A DNA stretch of 64,000 nt from CAVSJJ01 sp963771015 (GCA_963771015.1 CAVYRN010000010.1:68634-132633), one strand, 5' to 3'. Shown: positions 1 through 9,085, counted from the first letter of the stretch. Notes: generated by a model from the sequence alone, not told the origin. Translations and numbers: made by a program.

Positions 1-1037
1 ACCGTGCGCAGCCGGGTATGCCGCGCCGTCACCTCGTCGATCGCGCGCAGCGACGGGATGATCCCGCCGGGGAAGATGTACTTCTGGATCCAGCTGAACG
101 AGTTGCGCGTCGCGAGGAAGCGATGGTGGTCCATGAGGATCGCCTGGATCGCGACGGTCCCGTCCTCGGCGACGAGCCGGTCGAGGGTCGTGACGTAGGT
201 CGGCCAGAACTCCTCGCCGACCGCCTCGATCATCTCGACGCTGACGATGGCGTCGAAGGTCCCCGTCGTCTCGCGGTAGTCCTGGAGGCGGATCTCGACC
301 CGGTCGGACAGCCCGGCCGCGGCGATGCGCTCCCGCGCCAGGGCGGCCTGCTCGGACGAGAGGGTGATGGACGTGACGCGGGCGCCGCGCTGAGCGGCCC
401 GCAGCGCCAGCTCGCCCCAGCCGGTGCCGATCTCGAGGAGCCGGGTGCCGTCCTGGACCCGCGCCGCGTCGAGGATGGCGTCGATCTTGCGCCGCTGGGC
501 CGCGGCGAGATCCTGCGAGGCGAGCGGAGCCGACCGGTCGAACAGCGCCGAGCTGTAGGTCATCGTCTCGTCGAGGAAGCCGGCGAACAGGTCGTTGCTG
601 AGGTCGTAGTGGGCCTCGATGTTCGCGCGCGACCCGGTCAGGGTGTTGCGCTGGTGGCTCGGGAGCCGGTCGTCGACGAAGGCGCGCATCGCGAGGAGCG
701 GCTTGGGAACGAGCCGGTGGACCCGCTCGGCGAACGGCATGAGCAGCTCGGCGAGATCGGTGCCGGGGGCGGCGCGCCAGTCGCCGGCCATGTAGGACTC
801 GCCGAGCCCGATCTTCGGGTGGCTCTCCAGCCGCCGGAAGAGCTCGGCGGGGCGGACCAGCTCGAGGGTCGGCGCCGCCGAGCCGCCCCCGCCGACGACG
901 GCGCCGTCGGGGTAGGCGAGCCGGACCGGCAGGTCGGCCACGGCGCGGTGGGCGATCGACCGGGCGATCGAGCCGCGGGTGAGCCGGGCCCGGAACCGGG
1001 GCATCTCGAGTCGGGTGCTGAGGGTTGTCGCGGTCAT
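1..1037 (-). CDS. Cyclopropane-fatty-acyl-phospholipid synthase family methyltransferase (partial, C-terminus off the left edge)
   Basis: Probable AdoMet-dependent enzyme that methylates or cyclopropanates unsaturated acyl chains of membrane phospholipids. The 345 visible codons carry the AdoMet-binding loop LLEIGTGWGELAL near residue 197, then EMIEAVGEEFWPTYV near residue 265 and SWIQKYIFPGG near the edge, all typical of the Cfa family. The 3' end lies outside the window. The ATG at 1037 overlaps the stop of the DUF1365 gene by four bases (ATGA), so it is the third cistron of the FAD oxidoreductase - DUF1365 - Cfa operon, a grouping often found with LitR-type regulators. Because of the partner genes the product could be a modified fatty acid other than a plain cyclopropane; that is inference. 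Confidence 0.85.
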   Translation of the reverse strand, partial: MTATTLSTRLEMPRFRARLTRGSIARSIAHRAVADLPVRLAYPDGAVVGGGGSAAPTLELVRPAELFRRLESHPKIGLGESYMAGDWRAAPGTDLAELLMPFAERVHRLVPKPLLAMRAFVDDRLPSHQRNTLTGSRANIEAHYDLSNDLFAGFLDETMTYSSALFDRSAPLASQDLAAAQRRKIDAILDAARVQDGTRLLEIGTGWGELALRAAQRGARVTSITLSSEQAALARERIAAAGLSDRVEIRLQDYRETTGTFDAIVSVEMIEAVGEEFWPTYVTTLDRLVAEDGTVAIQAILMDHHRFLATRNSFSWIQKYIFPGGIIPSLRAIDEVTARHTRLRT

Positions 1038-1789
1038 GACGGTTGCTCCACGTGGTGTCGGGGACGGGGGTGGACGGGAAGGCGACGCAGCCACAGCCAG
1101 ATGCCGTGGACCCGGATCAGGGCGGTGACCCGCTGCGTCATGAGGGGATGGGTGAGCGCGGTCCGCGCCACGGCGCCGGTCGTGGCCGGGATGCACCGTC
1201 CGGCGACGCTCGCCGTGAGGAGTGGCTCGTCGTGGCGGGTGAGCCGGATGGACACCCCCACCCGGTCGGGCCGGAGGCGGACGCGGAGGTCGTAGTCGCC
1301 GGAGACGTCGTTGAAGGGCGAGACGTAGAAGTCCTTGGCGACGCGGTCCCGGCCCTCGGCGTCGGGGTGCAGGACGTAGGCGTGCCGTCCGCCGTAGGTG
1401 TTGTGGACCTCGACGACGACACCGAGCAGCCGGCCGTCGGCGGCGAAGCACCAGAAGGCGCTCATCGGGTTGAAGACGTGGCCGAGGACCCGGCCATGGG
1501 CGAGCATGACGACGCGGCCGAGGTCGGCGGTGTCGACGCCGGCGCCCTCGAGCCGCCGCGCGACGTCCGAGCGCAGGGCGCCCAGCCCCGGGGAGCCGTC
1601 GAGGTGGTCCTCCCCGCGGAACCCGGCGAGCCAGCGCAGCCCGCGCGGCAGCCGTGGCGGGTCGTCGAGGTCGATGAGCCACGCGTAGTTGCGGTGGGTG
1701 AACGCGCGCCGGAAGGGGGTATGCCGCGTGTGGTGGACCGCGCCGACGGCGAGCGCGGGGAGGGTGGGCAGGTCGGCGGTGGTGGTCAC
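1034..1789 (-). CDS. DUF1365 domain-containing protein
   Basis: A 251-residue protein of the DUF1365 family (HTRHTPFRRAFTHRNYAWLI near the N-terminus, HVFNPMSAFWCF in the middle, KDFYVSPFNDVSGDY later). The biochemical role is not established; the family co-occurs with Cfa-like methyltransferases and FAD amine-oxidase-like proteins, suggesting fatty-acid modification. The GTG start at 1789 overlaps the upstream FAD gene stop (GTGA) and the stop overlaps the Cfa ATG (ATGA), so all three are translationally coupled. Longer in-frame upstream starts would run inside the FAD gene and are not credible. Confidence 0.88.
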   Translation of the reverse strand: MTTTADLPTLPALAVGAVHHTRHTPFRRAFTHRNYAWLIDLDDPPRLPRGLRWLAGFRGEDHLDGSPGLGALRSDVARRLEGAGVDTADLGRVVMLAHGRVLGHVFNPMSAFWCFAADGRLLGVVVEVHNTYGGRHAYVLHPDAEGRDRVAKDFYVSPFNDVSGDYDLRVRLRPDRVGVSIRLTRHDEPLLTASVAGRCIPATTGAVARTALTHPLMTQRVTALIRVHGIWLWLRRLPVHPRPRHHVEQPS

Positions 1790-3087
1790 CAGGTCACCCC
1801 GAACACCCGGGCCGCCTCGACGCCGGAGCGGCAGCCGTCCTCGTGGAAGCCCCAGCCGTGGTAGGCGCCGGCGAAGGCGATCCGGTCGGTCGTCAGCTCC
1901 GGCAGGCGGCGCTGGGCGGCGACGGAGGCGAGGTCGAAGATGGGGTGCGCGTAGTCCATGACGGCGACGACCGCGTCGTCGTCGACGAGATGCCGCCCGC
2001 CAAGGGTGACGAGCAGCGGATGCTCCTCCGGCAGGCCCTGGAGGCGGTTCATCCAGTACGTCACGACCGGCCCCTGACCGTCGGCGGGAGTGAGGTAGTT
2101 CCACGAGGCCCGGGCCTGACGGGCCCGCGGCAGCAGGCTGGCGTCGCGGTGCAGGACCGTCTCGTTGCGGGAGTACCGGAACGACCCCAGCACCTCCTTC
2201 TCGAGCGGGGTCGCGTCGTCGAGCAGGGCCAGCGCCTCGTCGGCGTGGGTGGCGACGACGACCCGGTCGTAGTGGGCCCTCATCCCGGTCCCGTCGGTGA
2301 TGGTGACCCCGTCGTCGTCCCGGGTGATGCCGGCGACGCCGGCGCCGACCCGCACCGCCGGCAGCCGGGCGGCGATCGCGTCGACATAGGTCGCCGAGCC
2401 ACCCACGACCGTCATCCACTGCGGGGAGTCCCTGACGCTGAGCATCCCGTGGTTGGCGAGGAACCGGAACAGGTACCGCGCCGGGTAGTCGAGGGCGTCG
2501 CCCGGGCCGCTGGACCACACGCACGAGACGAGCGGGACCGCATACAGCTCGACGAAGGAGCTCGGGTAGTCCCCGGCCGCGATGAACTCCCCGTAGGTCG
2601 TCGCGTCGGTGTCGTCGGTCTCGGCGAGGAAGGCCCGCGCCGCCCGGTGGAAGCGGCGGACCGCGAGGAGCATCGAGAGGTAGTCGCGTCGGGCCAGCTG
2701 GCTGGGGCGGGCGAGCAGGCCGCGCAGCCCACGGCCGCCGGCGTACTCGATCCCGGCCCGCTCGGCCCGGATGCTCATGCTCATCTCGGTGTTGCGGGTC
2801 CGGATGCCGAGCTCACCGAACAGCCGCCGCAGCAGCGGGTAGGTGCGGTCGTTGTGGACGATGAAGCCGGAGTCGACCCGCAGGGGGGAACCGCCGGCCA
2901 CCGGGACGGTGTGCGTGTGGGCGTGCCCGCCGAGCCGGTCCTGCGCCTCGTAGAGGGTCACGTGGTCCCGGCGGGAGAGCAGGTAGGCCGCCGTGAGACC
3001 GGAGACCCCGGCGCCGATGACGGCCACCCGCCCGGCCTCGACGGAGGAGGAGGCGGACGGTGACGGGGAGAGCACGGGTTCGGTCAT
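1786..3087 (-). CDS. FAD-dependent oxidoreductase (amine-oxidase-like, COG2907 type)
   Basis: First gene of the minus-strand operon, 433 residues. The N-terminus holds the FAD Rossmann motif VAVIGAGVSGLTAAYLLSR followed by LYEAQDRLGGHAHTH, typical of NAD(P)/FAD-binding amine-oxidase-like enzymes that travel with DUF1365 and Cfa. The substrate is unknown; oxidation of a modified acyl chain is plausible from context. I prefer the ATG at 3087: no ribosome site precedes it, but a promoter (TTGACA at 3124-3119, 18-bp spacer, TAACGT at 3100-3095) would start transcription at about that A, giving a leaderless mRNA. A GTG six bases upstream at 3093 is the alternative. Confidence 0.85.
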   Translation of the reverse strand: MTEPVLSPSPSASSSVEAGRVAVIGAGVSGLTAAYLLSRRDHVTLYEAQDRLGGHAHTHTVPVAGGSPLRVDSGFIVHNDRTYPLLRRLFGELGIRTRNTEMSMSIRAERAGIEYAGGRGLRGLLARPSQLARRDYLSMLLAVRRFHRAARAFLAETDDTDATTYGEFIAAGDYPSSFVELYAVPLVSCVWSSGPGDALDYPARYLFRFLANHGMLSVRDSPQWMTVVGGSATYVDAIAARLPAVRVGAGVAGITRDDDGVTITDGTGMRAHYDRVVVATHADEALALLDDATPLEKEVLGSFRYSRNETVLHRDASLLPRARQARASWNYLTPADGQGPVVTYWMNRLQGLPEEHPLLVTLGGRHLVDDDAVVAVMDYAHPIFDLASVAAQRRLPELTTDRIAFAGAYHGWGFHEDGCRSGVEAARVFGVTW

Positions 3088-3094
3088 GGACACA

Positions 3095-3137
3095 ACGTTA
3101 AGGGTTTGTCGAAGGTTTTGTCAAAGGTTTGTATAAA
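3095..3137. promoter_or_regulatory. Divergent promoter with three direct repeats; candidate LitR/CarH operator
   Basis: On the minus strand the core ACAAACC / ACAAAACC / ACAAACCC recurs three times at 11-12 bp spacing between 3132 and 3100. It overlaps a good minus-strand promoter (TTGACA 3124-3119, 18 bp, TAACGT 3100-3095). A TATAAA at 3132-3137 could be the -10 element for the regulator gene on the plus strand. Iterated 11-bp direct repeats over the -35 box are the known architecture of a CarH operator. That this regulator binds here is inference. Confidence 0.6.
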
Positions 3138-3164
3138 GTTGGTCGAGCGTCTACGGTGGCCGTC

Positions 3165-4094
3165 ATGAGTAGTTCGGCACCGCGCGGCATCCGGATCGGT
3201 GAGCTGTCCAGGCGCACCGGCGAGACCTCCCACGTCCTGCGTGCCTGGGAGGACCGCTACGGCCTGCTCCACCCGTCCCGGACGGCATCCGGCTACCGGC
3301 TCTACGGCCCCGAGGACGAGCGCCGGGTCCGGGCCGTCATCGCCCTGCGCGCCCAGGGGATGTCGACCGGCCAGGCGGCGGCCGCGGTGCTCGACGGCGA
3401 ACGGACCCGGCCTCCCGGCGCCGCGCGCGACGAGCCTCTCCAGGCCACCGTCGCGGCCGAGCTCATCACCCGGCTCCGGGACGCGATGGACACCTTCGAC
3501 GAGGAGGCCGCGCACCGCGCGCTCGACGAGGTGCTCACCTCGGTGTCGCTCGAGGCCGCGGTCCGCGACGTCGTCCTCCCCTACCTGCACGACCTCGGCG
3601 ACCGATGGGCCGACGGCCGGACGGACGTCGCGGCCGAGCACTTCGCAAGCTCGGTCATCCGGCGGCGGCTGTCGGTCCAGGCGCTCACCTGGGGCGTCGG
3701 CAACGGTCCCATCGCGGTCCTCGCCTGCCCGCCCGGCGAGCTGCACGACCTCGCGCTGCTGTCCTTCGGCCTCGTCCTCGGTCGGGCCGGGTGGCGGGTG
3801 CGCTACCTCGGCCAGGACACCCCGCTGCCGTCGCTGGCCTCCGCGAGCCGGACCATCGGCGCCGACCTGGTCGTCCTCGCCGGGACCCGGCCCACCGTCT
3901 TCCTCGCCCACGCCGCCGCGCTGCGTCAGCTCGCCAAGACCTTCACCGTGGCCATCGCCGGTGCCGGCGCGAGCCGGGACGTCGCGGACCAGGTCGGGGC
4001 CCGCCTCCTCGAGGGCGACCCCGTGACGGCATCGGTCCAGGCCGCCGCGCTGCTCCGCCTCGGCCCGCCCGCGCGACGCGAGGTCGCTCAGTGA
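3165..4094 (+). CDS. MerR-family transcriptional regulator with cobalamin-binding domain (LitR/CarH-type photoreceptor)
   Basis: A 309-residue regulator: MerR winged-helix at residues about 7-75 (IRIGELSRRTGETSHVLRAW), a helical cap domain, then a B12-binding Rossmann domain. It has the CarH light-sensing signature W-x9-EH (W148, E158, H159) and the cobalamin ligand motif E192-L-H194; the usual Gly of ExHxxG is replaced by Ala. In this family adenosylcobalamin drives tetramer formation and DNA binding in the dark, and light releases it. Start ATG 3165 has a weak GGTGG just upstream; an upstream TTG at 3129 lies inside the promoter. It overlaps the DUF1295 gene (GTGA) and probably controls itself and the divergent operon. 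Confidence 0.85.
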   Translation: MSSSAPRGIRIGELSRRTGETSHVLRAWEDRYGLLHPSRTASGYRLYGPEDERRVRAVIALRAQGMSTGQAAAAVLDGERTRPPGAARDEPLQATVAAELITRLRDAMDTFDEEAAHRALDEVLTSVSLEAAVRDVVLPYLHDLGDRWADGRTDVAAEHFASSVIRRRLSVQALTWGVGNGPIAVLACPPGELHDLALLSFGLVLGRAGWRVRYLGQDTPLPSLASASRTIGADLVVLAGTRPTVFLAHAAALRQLAKTFTVAIAGAGASRDVADQVGARLLEGDPVTASVQAAALLRLGPPARREVAQ

Positions 4095-4891
4095 GCGGCC
4101 AGCTGGGCTGGTCCGGCTTCTGGCTGGTCAGTGGCGCCGCCCTGGCGACGGTGGCGGTCGCGATGGTCCTCACCGCGTGGGTCGCCCGGCGCACCGGCAG
4201 GGTCAGCGTCGTCGACATCACCTGGGGGCTGCTCTTCGTCGCCATCGCCTGGGTCAGTGCCGCCGTCGGCTCGGGAGACCCGGGCCGCCGCCTGCTCCTC
4301 GCGGCGCTCGTCACCCTCTGGGGTGGGCGGCTCGCCTGGCACATCCACCGGCGGGCACGCGGGGCCGGCGAGGACCCGCGCTACGCGGCGATGCTCGCCG
4401 ACGCCCCCGAGGGCCGCCGGTTCGGGTATGCCGTCCGCCGCGTCTTCGTCGTCCAGGGCGCTTCGGCGTGGTTCGTGTCGCTGCCGATCCAGGTGGCCGC
4501 GGTCACGAGCTCGCCCGCGTCGTGGGTCGTCGTCGTCGGCGTGGCGATCTGGCTCGTCGGCATCGGCCTCGAGACGGTCGGGGACGCCCAGCTCGCGGCA
4601 TACAAGAGGGACCCCGCCAACCGCGGGACGATCATGGACCGCGGCCTGTGGGGCTGGACGCGGCACCCGAACTACTTCGGCGACGCCTGCGTGTGGTGGG
4701 GGATCTGGGTCATCGCCGCCGCGGCCTGGCCGGGTGTGCTGACCGTCCTGTCGCCGGGGGCCATGACGTACTTCCTCGCCTTCGCGACCGGCGCGCGGCT
4801 GCTCGAGAGCGAGATGGCCAAGCGGCCGGGCTACCCGGCCTACATGGAGCGCACGAGCGGCTTCGTCCCCTGGCCGCCCAGGCGCGCCTGA
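4091..4891 (+). CDS. DUF1295 domain-containing membrane protein (steroid 5-alpha-reductase-like fold)
   Basis: A 266-residue integral membrane protein with about six hydrophobic segments. The C-terminal part GLWGWTRHPNYFGDACVWWG is the hallmark of the DUF1295/isoprenylcysteine-methyltransferase-like superfamily, in which this region binds a nucleotide cofactor. The N-terminal VDITWGLLF is also typical. The GTG start at 4091 overlaps the LitR/CarH gene stop by four bases, so expression is coupled to the photoreceptor. With the divergent genes this suggests a light-regulated lipid-modification cluster. No substrate can be named. Confidence 0.85.
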   Translation: MSGQLGWSGFWLVSGAALATVAVAMVLTAWVARRTGRVSVVDITWGLLFVAIAWVSAAVGSGDPGRRLLLAALVTLWGGRLAWHIHRRARGAGEDPRYAAMLADAPEGRRFGYAVRRVFVVQGASAWFVSLPIQVAAVTSSPASWVVVVGVAIWLVGIGLETVGDAQLAAYKRDPANRGTIMDRGLWGWTRHPNYFGDACVWWGIWVIAAAAWPGVLTVLSPGAMTYFLAFATGARLLESEMAKRPGYPAYMERTSGFVPWPPRRA

Positions 4892-4948
4892 CCTCCCCGG
4901 GGCCCGGCCGCCGGCGACCGGCACGTTCGTCATGCGGACGGTATGCCG

Positions 4949-6202
4949 TCAGGCGGCCAGCTGGGAGAGCGCATGGATGAGCAGCCCGGCCAGCGCCCCG
5001 ACGATCGTGCCGTTGATCCGGATGAACTGCAGGTCCCGCCCGACGTGCAGCTCGATCCGGTCCGAGGCCTCCTTGCCGTCCCATCGGTCGACGGTGACGG
5101 AGATGACCTCCGCGAGCTCGCTGCCGTAGGTGTTGACGACGAACGAGACGCCCTCGCCGAGGGTGCTCTCGAGTCGCTCCCGCCAGGGGCCGTCCTCGAC
5201 GAGGTGCCGGCCGAGATGGGCGAGCAGCTCGTCGCCCCGGACATAGAAGTAGGAGTCCGGGTCGTCCATCGCGGTCGTCAGCGCCTGCCGCAGCGACCGC
5301 CACAACCCGACCGCCGTCTCCGGGACCTGCGGGTGGGACAGCAGCCGCTCCTTGAGCGCCTCGGCCCGCTCCATCACCTCGGTGTCGTGCTGGAGGTCGT
5401 GGGCGAGCCGGCGCAGCAGGTCGTCGAACGCCAGCCTGGCCGGATGCCGCAGGTCGCCACGGATGTCGTCGAGCCAGGTGAGGACCTGCTGGTAGGTCCA
5501 CCCGATGACCCGGTCGTCGACCCACGGCGGCGTCCACCACGGCGCGCGCTCGCCGAGCACGGCGGCATACGTGCCGGGGTTCTCGGACAGCCACTCGCGC
5601 AGCTGCTCGAGCCCGAGGTCGACGAGGCCGCGATGGGTCTGGTCGGCGACGATCCCCTCGAGGAGGGTCCCGGCGATGGGGCTCACCGGTTCGGCGACGA
5701 GCCGGGGCAGCAGGAAGTCGCCGACGAGCCCGCGCACCTCGTCGTCGCTGAGCCGGCCGAGACCGGCCCGGGCGATGCGGACCGCCTCGGTCATCACCCG
5801 GTCCCGGTGCGGCCGCTCGCCGAGCCAGCGGCCGATCCGCGCGCCGACCCGCGCGGCGGCGAGGCGCTCCCGGGCGATCTCCTCGGTGAGGAAGTTCTCG
5901 GTGACGAAGTCCTGCAGGTTGCGGCCGATCTCGTTCTTGCGCTTGGGGATGATCGCCGTGTGCGGGATCGGCAGCCCGAGCGGGTGCTTGAACAGCGCGG
6001 TGACGGCGAACCAGTCCGCGAGCGCGCCGACCATCGCCGCCTCGGCCGCGGTGTTGACGTAGCCCCAGGCGCCGGAGCGGTCATGCAGCGTCGCGACGTA
6101 GACCACGGCCGCGAGCAGGAGCAGCGAGAGGGCGAGGACGCGCATCCGGCGCAGCCCGCGGCGCCGCCGGACGTCGGCGGGCGAGGGCGCGAGGAGGCTC
6201 AC
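4949..6202 (-). CDS. DUF445 domain-containing membrane protein
   Basis: About 417 residues. One N-terminal membrane helix (VLALSLLLLAAVVYVATL) is followed by AMVGALADWFAVTALFKHPLG, the conserved opening of DUF445 proteins. The long middle is charged and helical, and the protein ends with a second hydrophobic segment (IVGALAGLLIHALSQLAA). Members are conserved, uncharacterised inner-membrane proteins. The GTG at 6202 gives MSLLAPSPADVRRRRGLRRM, an N-terminus I consider typical; a GTG at 6220 would add six residues. It stands alone, divergent from guaB1. Confidence 0.85.
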   Translation of the reverse strand: MSLLAPSPADVRRRRGLRRMRVLALSLLLLAAVVYVATLHDRSGAWGYVNTAAEAAMVGALADWFAVTALFKHPLGLPIPHTAIIPKRKNEIGRNLQDFVTENFLTEEIARERLAAARVGARIGRWLGERPHRDRVMTEAVRIARAGLGRLSDDEVRGLVGDFLLPRLVAEPVSPIAGTLLEGIVADQTHRGLVDLGLEQLREWLSENPGTYAAVLGERAPWWTPPWVDDRVIGWTYQQVLTWLDDIRGDLRHPARLAFDDLLRRLAHDLQHDTEVMERAEALKERLLSHPQVPETAVGLWRSLRQALTTAMDDPDSYFYVRGDELLAHLGRHLVEDGPWRERLESTLGEGVSFVVNTYGSELAEVISVTVDRWDGKEASDRIELHVGRDLQFIRINGTIVGALAGLLIHALSQLAA

Positions 6203-6297
6203 GGGTCGATCTTGCCCCACGGTGCGGACGGACCCCCGAGCCGGTGCCTCGCCGGGATCTGGCGGCCGGGAGCCGTGGCCACGCCTATCGTGAGGGG

Positions 6298-7734
6298 GTG
6301 AAGTTCCTCGGCGACCTCCTCCCCCAGCTCGACCTCACCTACGAGGACGTCTTCCTCGTGCCCAACCGGTCCGACGTGTCGAGCCGGCTCGACGTCGACC
6401 TGTCCACCATCGACGGCAGCGGCACGACGATCCCCCTCGTCGTGGCCAACATGACGGCCATCGCGGGCCGTCGGATGGCCGAGACGACGGCCCGGCGCGG
6501 CGCCCTGACGGTCATCCCGCAGGACATCCCGGTCGACGTCGTCCGCAGCGTCGTCGAGTTCGTCAAGTCGCGCCACCTCGTCTACGACACCCCGATCACC
6601 CTGGCGCCGACGACCACGGCGGGCGAGGCGCTCGTCCTGCTCACCAAGCGCGCGCACGGGGCGGCGGTCGTCGTCGACGGCCGGCGCCCGGTGGGCATCA
6701 TCACCGAGCACGACCTCGTCGGCGTGGACCGGTTCACCCAGGTCCACGACGTCATGGTCCAGGAGATGGTGACCGTCCGCGACGGCGTCGACGTCGAGGA
6801 GGCGTTCGACGTCCTCTCGCACGCCCGCCGGCGGCTCGCCCCGGTCGTCGGCGCCGACGGCGACCTCGTCGGGCTGCTCACCCGCCAGGGCGCGCTGCGG
6901 GCACACCTCTACGCCCCGGCCGTCGACGCGGGCTCCCGGCTGCGCGTGGGAGCGGCCATCGGCATCAACGGCGACGTCGCCGCAAAGGCCGCCCAGCTCA
7001 TCGAGGCCGGCGCCGACGTCCTCGTCGTCGACACCGCACACGGCCACCAGGAGAAGATGCTCGACGCCCTCAAGGCGGTCCGCTCCGTCGGCCCGCCCGT
7101 TCCCGTCGTCGCGGGCAACGTCGTCACCGCCGAGGGCACCCGCGACCTCATCGCGGCGGGCGCCGACATCGTCAAGGTCGGCGTGGGCCCGGGCGCCATG
7201 TGCACGACGCGGATGCAGACCGCGGTCGGCCGCCCCCAGTTCTCGGCCGTCCTCGAGTGCGCGGCGGCGGCCCGCGAGCTCGGCAAGCACGTCTGGGCCG
7301 ACGGCGGGGTCCGGCACCCCCGCGACGTCGCCCTTGCCCTCGCCGCCGGGGCGTCGAACGTCATGATCGGCTCGTGGTTCGCCGGGACGCTCGAGTCGCC
7401 CGGGGACCTCTACGCCGACGAGAACGGCCGGCACTACAAGGAGTCCTTCGGGATGGCCTCGTCTCGGGCGGTGCGGAGCCGCACGGCCGGCGACACGGCA
7501 TACGAGCGCGCCCGCAAGGCCATGTTCGACGAGGGGATCAGCTCGGCGCGGATGTACGTCGACCCCGAGCGGCCCAGCGTCGAGGACGTCATCGACGACA
7601 TCGTCTCGGGGCTGCGCAGCGCCTGCACGTATGCCGGCGCCCGCACCCTCGAGGACTTCCACGCCAGGGCGACGGTCGGCATCCAGAGCACCGCAGGGTA
7701 TGCCGAGGGGCGGCCGCAGCCCACCTCCTGGTAG
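6298..7734 (+). CDS. guaB1: GuaB1-family protein (IMP dehydrogenase-related; probable GMP reductase)
   Basis: A 478-residue TIM-barrel enzyme with an inserted CBS pair (residues about 95-215). The catalytic loop GPGAMCTTRMQT places the nucleophile at C302; VDTAHGHQ and the ADGGVRHPRDVALALAAGA phosphate-binding region follow. Actinobacterial GuaB1 proteins are reported to act as GMP reductases (GMP to IMP, NADPH) in purine salvage rather than as IMP dehydrogenase. The GTG at 6298 follows TATCGT (6286-6291) by six bases, which fits a leaderless transcript; the run GAGGGG is too close to serve as a normal ribosome site. Confidence 0.88.
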   Translation: MKFLGDLLPQLDLTYEDVFLVPNRSDVSSRLDVDLSTIDGSGTTIPLVVANMTAIAGRRMAETTARRGALTVIPQDIPVDVVRSVVEFVKSRHLVYDTPITLAPTTTAGEALVLLTKRAHGAAVVVDGRRPVGIITEHDLVGVDRFTQVHDVMVQEMVTVRDGVDVEEAFDVLSHARRRLAPVVGADGDLVGLLTRQGALRAHLYAPAVDAGSRLRVGAAIGINGDVAAKAAQLIEAGADVLVVDTAHGHQEKMLDALKAVRSVGPPVPVVAGNVVTAEGTRDLIAAGADIVKVGVGPGAMCTTRMQTAVGRPQFSAVLECAAAARELGKHVWADGGVRHPRDVALALAAGASNVMIGSWFAGTLESPGDLYADENGRHYKESFGMASSRAVRSRTAGDTAYERARKAMFDEGISSARMYVDPERPSVEDVIDDIVSGLRSACTYAGARTLEDFHARATVGIQSTAGYAEGRPQPTSW

Positions 7735-7763
7735 CCACCGCGCCGGCGCGGCAGGATGGGGCC

Positions 7764-8993
7764 ATGACTCCGGCTGCTCACTCTCCCCAGGGCTTCGACG
7801 TCGCCCGGGTGCGATCACACTTCCCGGCGCTTGCCGAGGGCGCCGCCCACTTCGACGCCCCCGGCGGGACGCAGACCCCGGATGTCGTCGCCGACGCCGT
7901 CCGCCGCACCCTCGTCTCGGCCGTGGCGAACCGCGGCACCGTGACGATGGCCGAGCGCCGGGCCGAGGAGATCGTCGCGGCCGCCCGCGCCGCGGCGGCC
8001 GACCTGCTCGGCGCGGACTCACGCGGGATCGTCTACGGGCGCAGCGCCACCGCCCTCACCTACGACCTCTCCCGGGCCCTGGCCAAGACGTGGGGACCGG
8101 GCGACGAGGTCGTTCTCACCCGCCTCGACCACGACGCGAACGTCCGCCCGTGGGTCCAGGCCGCCGAGGCGGTCGGGGCGAGCGTGCGGTGGGTCGAGTT
8201 CGACCCGGCGACCGGGGTGCTCGACGTCGAGGCGGTGGCGGCGCAGCTGTCCGAGCGGACCAGGCTCGTCGCGGTGACCGCCGCGTCGAACCTCATCGGT
8301 ACCCGCCCGCCCATCTGCCGGATCGCCGAACGGGTCCACGAGGTCGGGGCCCTCCTCTGGGTCGACGGCGTGCACGCGACGGCCCACGCCTCGGTGGACA
8401 TCGACCGGCTCGACGTCGACTTCTGGGTGTGCTCGCCGTACAAGTTCCTCGGGCCGCACTGCGGTGTCCTCGCGGCCGATCCCGCGCTGCTCGAGACGCT
8501 GCACCCGGACAAGCTGCTGCCCTCGGCCGAGGACGTGCCCGAGCGGTTCGAGCTCGGAACGCTGCCCTACGAGCTGCTCGCGGGGACGATCGCCGCGATC
8601 GACTTCCTCGCCTCGCTCGCTCGCACCGGGGACGAGGCCAGCCACCGCCGGGACCGCCTCGTCGCGAGCATGGCCGCCGTGCACGAGCACGAGAAGGCCC
8701 TCCAGGCGCGGCTGGAACCGGCGCTGCGCGGCATACCCGGGGTGAACGTCTACAGCAACGCGCCCGCCCGGACCCCCACGCTGCTGTTCACCGTCGAGGG
8801 CCGCGACCCCCAGGAGATCCGGCGCGCGCTCGCGGAGCGGAAGGTCAACGCGCCGGCCGGGAACTTCTACGCCATCGAGTGCTCCCGGCACCTCGGGCTC
8901 GGTGACGACGGCGGGGTGCGCGTCGGGCTGGCCCCGTACACGAACGACGACGACGTCGACCGGCTGCTCACCGCGCTGCACGACATCGTCTAG
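7764..8993 (+). CDS. Cysteine-desulfurase-like aminotransferase class V protein
   Basis: A 409-residue PLP fold-type I enzyme. The Schiff-base lysine is K227 in VCSPYKFLGPHCG. The PLP-proximal segment VDGVHATAH and the C-terminal GNFYAIECSRHLGLGDDGGVRVG match the 'cysteine desulfurase-like protein' subfamily rather than IscS/SufS, and I see no flexible catalytic cysteine loop. The substrate is therefore uncertain. ATG 7764 is preceded by a purine-rich CAGGATGGGG. It follows guaB1 by only 29 bases on the same strand and may share its transcript. Confidence 0.82.
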   Translation: MTPAAHSPQGFDVARVRSHFPALAEGAAHFDAPGGTQTPDVVADAVRRTLVSAVANRGTVTMAERRAEEIVAAARAAAADLLGADSRGIVYGRSATALTYDLSRALAKTWGPGDEVVLTRLDHDANVRPWVQAAEAVGASVRWVEFDPATGVLDVEAVAAQLSERTRLVAVTAASNLIGTRPPICRIAERVHEVGALLWVDGVHATAHASVDIDRLDVDFWVCSPYKFLGPHCGVLAADPALLETLHPDKLLPSAEDVPERFELGTLPYELLAGTIAAIDFLASLARTGDEASHRRDRLVASMAAVHEHEKALQARLEPALRGIPGVNVYSNAPARTPTLLFTVEGRDPQEIRRALAERKVNAPAGNFYAIECSRHLGLGDDGGVRVGLAPYTNDDDVDRLLTALHDIV

Positions 8994-9085
8994 GCCACAC
9001 TTCGCGCCAACCCCCGGCGGCCGGCGGCACGCGTTGCTACAGTCCGCGACGGCGGCGCTTCGGGAGCCGCCCGAAGGAGGGCGCC

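Noticed and set aside
3129..3164. TTG at 3129 as the start of the LitR/CarH gene
   Set aside because: It falls inside the proposed promoter (TATAAA at 3132) and adds residues not typical of MerR proteins; ATG 3165 fits better.
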